Source: an uncultured Lachnobacterium sp. (GTDB lineage: Bacteria > Bacillota > Clostridia > Lachnospirales > Lachnospiraceae). Taken from it: a stretch of 14,704 nucleotides of DNA. The notes beneath the pieces were generated by a model that saw only the letters and a program-made list of their open reading frames with translations, was not told the origin of the DNA and did not search any database. The position numbers were made by a program, and so were the translations under genes. Where the stretch lies: NCBI GenBank assembly GCA_945971355.1, contig CAMFPD010000035.1, positions 1-14,704 of the forward strand, written 5' to 3'. Below, piece by piece: positions 13,849-14,704 of this stretch; within the stretch, counting starts at the first letter, position 1, and each line of letters begins with the position of its first letter.

Positions 13849-14611
13849 TTTAGATAAATCCTTTCTTGTTGCTACATCTAGTGGTAGCACAGGTAGTCAA
13901 ATGAAATACAAATACAACAATAAATGGTTCAAGGTTGACACAAACGGGTATGAATCAATAGCAGAGGTTTTGGCGTGTTGCATTTTAGAAGCTTCTAATT
14001 GTAATGATTACGTGAGATATCATCGATGTATTATTAATGGTCGAAATGGCTGCTACTCCGAATCATTTTTAAAGGACGGAGAGCGATTAATGACATTTGA
14101 AGATCTATACTACTTTAACACAGGGGAATCGCTCACAGAGAAAATTATGGGTTTGTCCGGTATTTCAGAGAGGATACAGTTTGTAAAGTCGACTGTAGCT
14201 GAGTTCACAGGAATTGATGTGAGTGATTATGTAGATGTGTGCTTGTCACTTGATTACATTACTCGCAATGGTGACAGACATTTAAATAATTTTGCTGTTA
14301 TTGAAGGAGAACGAGGATATAGAGTGGCTCCAGTATTTGACAATGGTGATGCTTTCTTCAGCAATTACAGTAAATTTGAACCGTGGTGCACACTCGATGA
14401 GTGTTTGGATACTTGTACAGCCAAACCATTTTCTGGAAGTTTCGATGCGCAGTTTAGTTGTATAAAAAATAGTTTGAAGGTCGATTATCAGCTTGTGAGA
14501 AAATTGATAGGCGAACAGCCCGAAGGCAGAGGAAAGCAAACTGCTTTGTATTTAATAGAAAAGTACAGAAATATTTTTTGCAATGATACACAGGAAATAA
14601 AATCATTTTGA
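13835..14611 (+). CDS. Compact HipA-like serine/threonine kinase
   Basis: A 258-residue protein with the HipA kinase core and no N-terminal HipA subdomain. SSGSTGSQMK (15-24) lies where the Ser/Gly-rich phosphate loop belongs. K33 in WFKVD is the likely ATP lysine. NGDRHLNN (145-152) gives catalytic D147 and metal-binding N152, spaced as in HipA NGDAHLKN. VAPVFDNGD (164-172) gives the metal aspartate D169. All core residues appear intact, so it should be active. HipA-type toxins phosphorylate aminoacyl-tRNA synthetases; the target here is unknown. The start overlaps the preceding gene by 14 nt, with AAGGA 11 nt upstream. No HipB-like DNA-binding gene lies in front of the pair. Confidence 0.82.
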   Translation: MEEFNLDKSFLVATSSGSTGSQMKYKYNNKWFKVDTNGYESIAEVLACCILEASNCNDYVRYHRCIINGRNGCYSESFLKDGERLMTFEDLYYFNTGESLTEKIMGLSGISERIQFVKSTVAEFTGIDVSDYVDVCLSLDYITRNGDRHLNNFAVIEGERGYRVAPVFDNGDAFFSNYSKFEPWCTLDECLDTCTAKPFSGSFDAQFSCIKNSLKVDYQLVRKLIGEQPEGRGKQTALYLIEKYRNIFCNDTQEIKSF

Positions 14612-14652
14612 AAATCATAATTGGTTACGAGAATTATTTATAAGAAATTAAG

Positions 14653-14679
14653 AGGCTTCTGGCATAATGGTGGAAGCCT
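14653..14679 (+). terminator. Possible terminator after the kinase gene
   Basis: AGGCTTC (14653-14659) and GAAGCCT (14673-14679) form a 7-bp stem with a 13-nt loop. The following bases (AGCACCATAAATTT) are not a T-run, so this is weak and could be only a hairpin. Confidence 0.35.
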
Positions 14680-14704
14680 AGCACCATAAATTTACATTTT
14701 CATA

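Noticed and set aside
14653..14679. A second IS605 right-end hairpin
   Set aside because: It has a short stem only, without the SMKQEA codons or a TAGTTCAC-like end.

Overview
The window looks like the chromosome of a low-GC, anaerobic Firmicute of the Lachnospiraceae type (Butyrivibrio/Roseburia/Eubacterium-like). Support comes from AT-rich DNA, strong AGGAGG ribosome binding sites, TTGAnn-N17-TATAAT-like promoters, a Gram-positive type 6S RNA, a SpoIID/LytB protein, and families common in that group (DUF6062, DUF4869, CheX-like proteins). The organism itself is inferred.

Left edge (1-514): the end of a HicB-family antitoxin gene cut by the window edge, followed directly by an N-terminally truncated remnant of a second, different HicB-like protein. 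The remnant contains a perfect 14-bp inverted repeat. Next (537-2261, minus strand) come a DUF6062 protein with two CxxC...CxxH modules and a LysR regulator. The LysR gene is divergent from leuCD (2439-4207), the isopropylmalate isomerase of leucine synthesis, and may regulate it.

Middle (4212-6960): a terminator serves leuD from one side and overlaps the stop codon of a minus-strand gene encoding a protein with two AP2-like domains. That gene shares a tight divergent promoter region with thrC (threonine synthase). After the thrC terminator lies a 219-bp non-coding element built as one long imperfect inverted repeat. It resembles a MITE or a large structured RNA and fills the gap up to the stop codon of the next, convergent gene.

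Region 6959-9035: a minus-strand two-gene operon encodes a single-domain CheY-like receiver and a protein with a type II secretion ATPase N-domain (MshEN)-like region plus a CheX-like domain, probably a phospho-signalling pair. Divergent from it are a small three-helix membrane protein and then a 6S RNA gene with its own consensus promoter and terminator.

Region 9053-12133: a SpoIID/LytB-domain cell-wall protein and an RsmF/NOL1-NOP2-sun type RNA m5C methyltransferase form a tight pair (TAA immediately followed by ATG).

Right side (12134-14611): an accessory island. It holds a DUF4869 gene cut short where an IS200/IS605 right-end relic begins (last codons of tnpB plus the terminal hairpin), then a complete MntA/HepT nucleotidyltransferase-HEPN pair, then a two-gene module of a small protein and a compact HipA-like kinase that resembles a split HipS/HipT arrangement. 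Toxin-antitoxin type genes therefore sit at both ends of the window, with housekeeping genes between.
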